64,000 nucleotides of DNA, taken from positions 310,001-374,000 of the forward strand of contig JABEEB010000001.1 of the NCBI GenBank assembly GCA_012999515.1, read 5' to 3'. Origin of the DNA: Salifodinibacter halophilus. Its GTDB lineage: Bacteria; Pseudomonadota; Gammaproteobacteria; Nevskiales; Salinisphaeraceae. Positions 63,046-64,000 of the stretch are shown here, piece by piece. The notes below the pieces were generated by a model. That model did no database searches and was not told the origin of the DNA. It was given only the letters and a program-made list of their open reading frames with translations. The translations under genes and the position numbers were made by a program. How positions within the stretch are numbered: position 1 is the stretch's first letter; every line of letters starts with the position of its first letter.

Positions 63046-64000
63046 TTACGACGAGTGCTGTGCGTCGTCAGCCGATTTTGTTTCGACCTGACGCAACGAC
63101 GTCGGTTCGCTTTCGGTGGCTCCAGACTTGTTGTTTGCGACCGGCCCATCAGCTGCGTCCGCGGCAGCACTTGACGCTACTTGGCCGTCTGCGCGCTCGC
63201 TATCGCTGTTATCGGCACGTTGCTTTTTATGGCCGGTTGGCTCGTTCGAGGCCTGTCGTGCGTTGTCGCTGGCTTCGATCGCCGACCATCCTTCGCTTTC
63301 GCTGGCGGGTTCGCTAGCGGGCGTTTTATTGGCCGTGTTGTCGGTGTCGTTGTTATTGGCGTTGTTGTTGCCACGGCGTTTCGGTTTTTGCTTCTGCGCC
63401 GACGATGAACGCTCGTTCGTCTGATTGGTCTCTGCGTTGTCATTGCCGCTGTCGTGGCCGGCGGTGTCGTTATTTTTGGGCGCCGCAGTAGTCGCTGCTT
63501 CGGCTTCGGCGTCCTTGTCTTTTTGTTGAGTGTCAGCCGACTGCTCACTCTGAGTCTGCTGTTCGTTGGCTTGATTGCTGTTGCGATCGCGCCCACTGCG
63601 CCGTCCACGGCCACCACGGCGCCGCCGGCGGGTCCGGGTCGAATCCGATTTGTTGGTGTTGGCTTGCCCGGTGCTATCGGCTTGTTTAGCCGTTGTCTCG
63701 GGTTGTTCGGTATTGGCGTTTGATGTCGGTGTCGCTGATTGGGCGTTCGAATCCTGTTTGGTCTGGGGATTCGTCTGTTGCCCACTGTCGGTTTGTTTCG
63801 ATGACCGGTTAGTGTTTTTCTTGGAGCCGTTGTTGTTGGCGTTGGCCTGCTGCTTAGAGGCGCCATTGCCATTATCGTTTCCGGCACCACGCTTGGTTTG
63901 ATTGTTTTTGTTCGACTGCTTGCTGGTCTGATTCGCGCTGCCGGTTTTACCGGACGAACTATTATCCGCGGCCGTTTTCTGGTTATCGTTTTTCTGGCTA
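63046..64000 (-). CDS. rne: Probable ribonuclease E, disordered C-terminal part
   Basis: The minus strand is open from the window edge to the TAA at 63,046-63,048 (about 318 residues). There is no start in the window, so the gene continues beyond 64,000. The text is almost entirely N, Q, S, T, K, A and D with an arginine-rich RNA-binding-like block RTRRRRRGGRGRRSGRDR and a second KQKPKRRGNNN. This composition is typical of the C-terminal scaffold of RNase E, and rne lies near kdsB and the phosphatase gene in Pseudomonas. The catalytic half is not visible, so another disordered RNA-binding protein is possible. Confidence 0.6.
   Translation of the reverse strand, partial: SQKNDNQKTAADNSSSGKTGSANQTSKQSNKNNQTKRGAGNDNGNGASKQQANANNNGSKKNTNRSSKQTDSGQQTNPQTKQDSNAQSATPTSNANTEQPETTAKQADSTGQANTNKSDSTRTRRRRRGGRGRRSGRDRNSNQANEQQTQSEQSADTQQKDKDAEAEAATTAAPKNNDTAGHDSGNDNAETNQTNERSSSAQKQKPKRRGNNNANNNDTDNTANKTPASEPASESEGWSAIEASDNARQASNEPTGHKKQRADNSDSERADGQVASSAAADAADGPVANNKSGATESEPTSLRQVETKSADDAQHSS

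Noticed and set aside
63177-63890. 237-residue open frame on the minus strand with an ATG
   Set aside because: It is a shifted reading of the same repeat-like DNA. The frame with N/Q/S/A-rich text plus an RTRRRRRGGRGRRSGR block fits a known kind of protein and reaches the window edge.
1-64000. CRISPR arrays, rRNA genes or complete tRNA genes
   Set aside because: No regularly spaced direct repeats and no rRNA or full tRNA sequences were seen in reading through the window.

Overview
The window looks like a chromosome segment of a free-living gammaproteobacterium with high G+C. It carries gammaproteobacterial housekeeping genes (lpxH, pepN, mrcB with an lpoP-like neighbour, rsmJ, mfd, a lol locus, msbA-lpxK-kdsB) and a MetZ-type sulfhydrylase. 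The order lol - comEC - msbA - lpxK - kdsB - low-molecular-weight phosphatase - rne resembles the Pseudomonas locus but lacks exbB/exbD and murB. I cannot name the genus from the sequence alone; a marine or halophilic lineage such as Salinisphaerales is a guess.

Layout. 1-8,039: end of metZ, a PqqU-like TonB-dependent receptor, an aldehyde dehydrogenase closed by a clear terminator, then a two-gene arabinoside unit (GPH-type sugar symporter plus GH51 arabinofuranosidase). 8,160-13,162: lpxH-dusA facing away from pyrD, and two alpha/beta hydrolases. 13,210-21,881: pepN, mrcB with an LpoP-like TPR lipoprotein, the yoaA helicase and tsaB. 21,943-25,530: a Mn/Fe ABC importer of the SitABCD type with a possible MntR-like operator upstream. 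26,191-35,987: rsmJ and an SCP2 protein, an SPFH/NfeD pair, typA, bioY with a DUF1284 gene, cysM and rlmD. 36,225-39,047: an overlapping CYTH - L,D-transpeptidase - nagZ cluster, then a purine phosphoribosyltransferase. 39,620-42,517: a FrcBCA-like sugar ABC importer with no adjacent kinase or regulator. 42,647-55,655: a SpoIIAA-like protein, mfd, a single LolC/E-type permease with lolD, comEC, and the lipid A/KDO genes msbA, lpxK and kdsB, ending in a phosphatase gene.

The most interesting part is 55,569-62,916. A roughly 7.3-kb mobile element visibly poorer in G+C sits inside the phosphatase gene. The missing 26 codons of the phosphatase can be read, in frame, immediately to the right of the element (62,917-62,997), followed by the operon's original terminator. 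The element carries a NotI-like restriction endonuclease and a C5-cytosine methyltransferase (tail to tail), a small ParC-like gene, a plasmid-type replication protein, a relaxase-like protein, a small membrane protein and a tyrosine recombinase. Joining the two element ends rebuilds an attachment site that closely matches the 3' end of tmRNA (ssrA). This suggests an ssrA-type integrative plasmid that went into a look-alike sequence inside a protein-coding gene. Several strong inverted repeats within it are candidate origin, transfer or regulatory sites.

The window ends inside the low-complexity, arginine/asparagine-rich C-terminus of what is probably RNase E, read on the minus strand. It has no start codon in the window.
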